Positions 62,915 through 64,000 of a stretch of 64,000 bases of DNA are shown piece by piece. This DNA is from an uncultured Pelagibacteraceae bacterium (GTDB taxonomy: Bacteria; Pseudomonadota; Alphaproteobacteria; Pelagibacterales; Pelagibacteraceae). The DNA lies in contig CACBQD010000004.1 of NCBI GenBank assembly GCA_902541285.1, forward strand, positions 1 to 64,000, written 5' to 3'. The position numbers and the translations under genes are program-made. How positions within the stretch are numbered: the first letter of the stretch is position 1; every line of letters begins with the position of its first letter. Under the pieces are notes generated by a model. It worked only from the letters and a program-made list of their open reading frames with translations. It did no database searches and was not told where the DNA came from.

Positions 62915-64000
62915 TTATAAAACCACTAAATCTAATTTTTGTTTTCCTAATCTTTCATTGCTATTATCTGTTACTAGATAAGTCTCACCTAAATTCATGG
63001 CTAATTGACTTTCAGAATCCATCAATATCATATGCATAAAAAAGATATTGCCTGGTTGGATTTCATATGGATTTCCTGTGTATAACATTGGCCAATCCAT
63101 CCAGTTTGGAGAAAAAGTTGCTCCTAACGAGTAACCACATGCATTCATTCTAGAATTTTTAAAGCCATGATCATCAAAAGTTTTTGCGTGAACATCAAAA
63201 ACTTCTCCAATTTTATTTCCAGGCTTTAATTTATTTTCACAATTTGTAAGAGCTTCAACGCATGCTTCATGCATTTTATGATGTTTTGGATCTGCTTTTC
63301 CTATGGGTATTGTTCTAAACATTGCTGAATGATAGTGCCTATAAGTACCAGCCCATTCAATGGTTAACTGATCTTGATTATTAAGTATTTGTTTTTCTGC
63401 TTGATATCGACAGAGTAGGGCATTCTTGCCAGATCCAATAATAAATTCATTAGCAGGATAATCTCCACCTCCTTCAAATATAACTCTATTCATTTCAGCT
63501 AAAATTTTAGACTCACTTACCCCTGCTTTTGCATGCTTCCAAACTTCATCTAAAGCTTTGTCAGCTAAATTTGCTGCTTTTTTTACATAACTAATTTCTT
63601 CATCAGATTTTATTACTCTTAGTTTTGTTATTAATTCTGACTTATCTTCAATTGAGCAATAGTTTTGTAATACTCTGTTAAGTCTTAATGCATTTCTTCC
63701 TGTAAGACCGTATGCTTCATATTCAACGCCAATTTTTTTTCCTTTTAAGTTTAATTCATCTAAAATTATTTTGAGATCATCAGCAGGATTAGCACCATCT
63801 TTATCAACCCAAATTCTTATATCACTAATATTGGATGTGTTTTGAGCTTGCCTTAAATCAGGGGCTCTAGTTAATAATATTACATTACCTTTTTGATCTA
63901 AAACTAGTGCTTGAAAAAATACATATCCAAAGGTGTCGTAACCAGTAAGCCAATACATAGACTCTTGTCTAAACATAATAAGAGCATCAACACCCTCATT
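62915..64000 (-). CDS. M24 (creatinase/aminopeptidase P fold) protein, creatinase/DoeA-like; 5' end outside the window
   Basis: The frame continues past the right edge; 361 codons are visible, and a Met at 63976 is internal, since GVDALIMFRQESMYWLTGYDT is continuous creatinase N-domain sequence. The usual metal ligands of proline peptidases are missing: the DxG...D region reads EWAGTYRHYHSAMFRT, and the GHGIG histidine region reads NACGYSLGA. This matches metal-free creatinase or ectoine hydrolase (DoeA) types, not Xaa-Pro peptidases. The substrate is probably an amide-like osmolyte or amino-acid derivative. Confidence 0.82.
   Translation of the reverse strand, partial: NEGVDALIMFRQESMYWLTGYDTFGYVFFQALVLDQKGNVILLTRAPDLRQAQNTSNISDIRIWVDKDGANPADDLKIILDELNLKGKKIGVEYEAYGLTGRNALRLNRVLQNYCSIEDKSELITKLRVIKSDEEISYVKKAANLADKALDEVWKHAKAGVSESKILAEMNRVIFEGGGDYPANEFIIGSGKNALLCRYQAEKQILNNQDQLTIEWAGTYRHYHSAMFRTIPIGKADPKHHKMHEACVEALTNCENKLKPGNKIGEVFDVHAKTFDDHGFKNSRMNACGYSLGATFSPNWMDWPMLYTGNPYEIQPGNIFFMHMILMDSESQLAMNLGETYLVTDNSNERLGKQKLDLVVL

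Noticed and set aside
1-64000. CRISPR arrays, insertion sequences, prophage genes, rRNA or tRNA genes
   Set aside because: I looked for spaced direct repeats, transposase motifs, integrases and the GGTTCRA T-loop and found none that hold up.

Overview
The window is a strongly A+T-rich, densely packed bacterial chromosome segment. Intergenic gaps are short, start and stop codons often overlap, and there are no insertion sequences, phage genes, tRNAs, rRNAs or CRISPR arrays that I can see. Gene content and order point to the SAR11 clade (Pelagibacterales, 'Candidatus Pelagibacter'-like marine Alphaproteobacteria). The supporting genes are taurine uptake and breakdown, AprMBA-type sulfite oxidation, a TPP riboswitch in front of a sodium:solute symporter of the ThiV type, an amtB with no neighbouring PII gene, and a TRAP transporter. 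This assignment is inference from recognised families, not from a database comparison.

Layout. 1-424: 5' part of an Ldh2-family dehydrogenase (minus strand). 575-4875: AfuABC-type ABC transporter (ferric iron or phosphorylated solute). 4879-8626 (minus): taurine transporter tauA-tauB-tauC, where TauC carries a very large extra extracytoplasmic region. 8800-11289: tpa and ald, which convert taurine plus pyruvate to sulfoacetaldehyde and recycle alanine to pyruvate and ammonium. 11445-13691: a small redox cluster (thioredoxin-like protein, cytochrome b561, two c-type cytochromes, DUF4396 membrane protein). 13725-16509: ABC-2 exporter, small membrane proteins and a TauE/SafE permease. 16525-18020: TPP riboswitch and thiV. 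18062-25138: rseP, hupB, amtB, bcp, a glycosyltransferase-like protein, rhodanese, ABA4-like protein, recX, inositol-monophosphatase/CysQ-like enzyme and DUF3553 protein. 25180-32488: mnmA, a membrane protein, a 27-residue basic peptide, a metC-like lyase, an MFS transporter, a pabB (frameshifted) - pabA - pabC set and a HIT protein.

32595-40780 is a second sulfur block. aprM-aprB-aprA with an unknown downstream protein oxidise sulfite to APS, a TauE/SafE permease can export sulfite, suyAB releases sulfite from sulfolactate, and xsc converts sulfoacetaldehyde to acetyl phosphate plus sulfite. With tauABC-tpa-ald the window encodes an almost complete path from C2 (taurine) and C3 (sulfolactate) sulfonates to central carbon, ammonium and oxidised or exported sulfite. 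Phosphotransacetylase and ATP sulfurylase are not in the window.

40812-51753 holds an FAD amine oxidase, an aminotransferase, a structured 348-base intergenic region, a photolyase, an unusual 863-residue cNMP-domain/acyltransferase/SGNH-hydrolase fusion, a secreted FG-GAP/CRTAC1-type protein and several small or unknown proteins. 51843-64000 is a catabolic block: TRAP transporter dctPQM, enoyl-CoA hydratase, class III CoA-transferase, a D-2-hydroxyacid dehydrogenase of YdiJ type, a mandelate-racemase-family enzyme, a serine-glyoxylate-type aminotransferase, a renalase-like oxidoreductase and a creatinase/DoeA-like M24 protein that runs off the window end.

The most unusual items are the 863-residue three-domain fusion, the enlarged TauC, the interrupted pabB, the structured RNA-like spacer at 43.47-43.81 kb, and a 27-residue highly basic peptide with a strong ribosome binding site.
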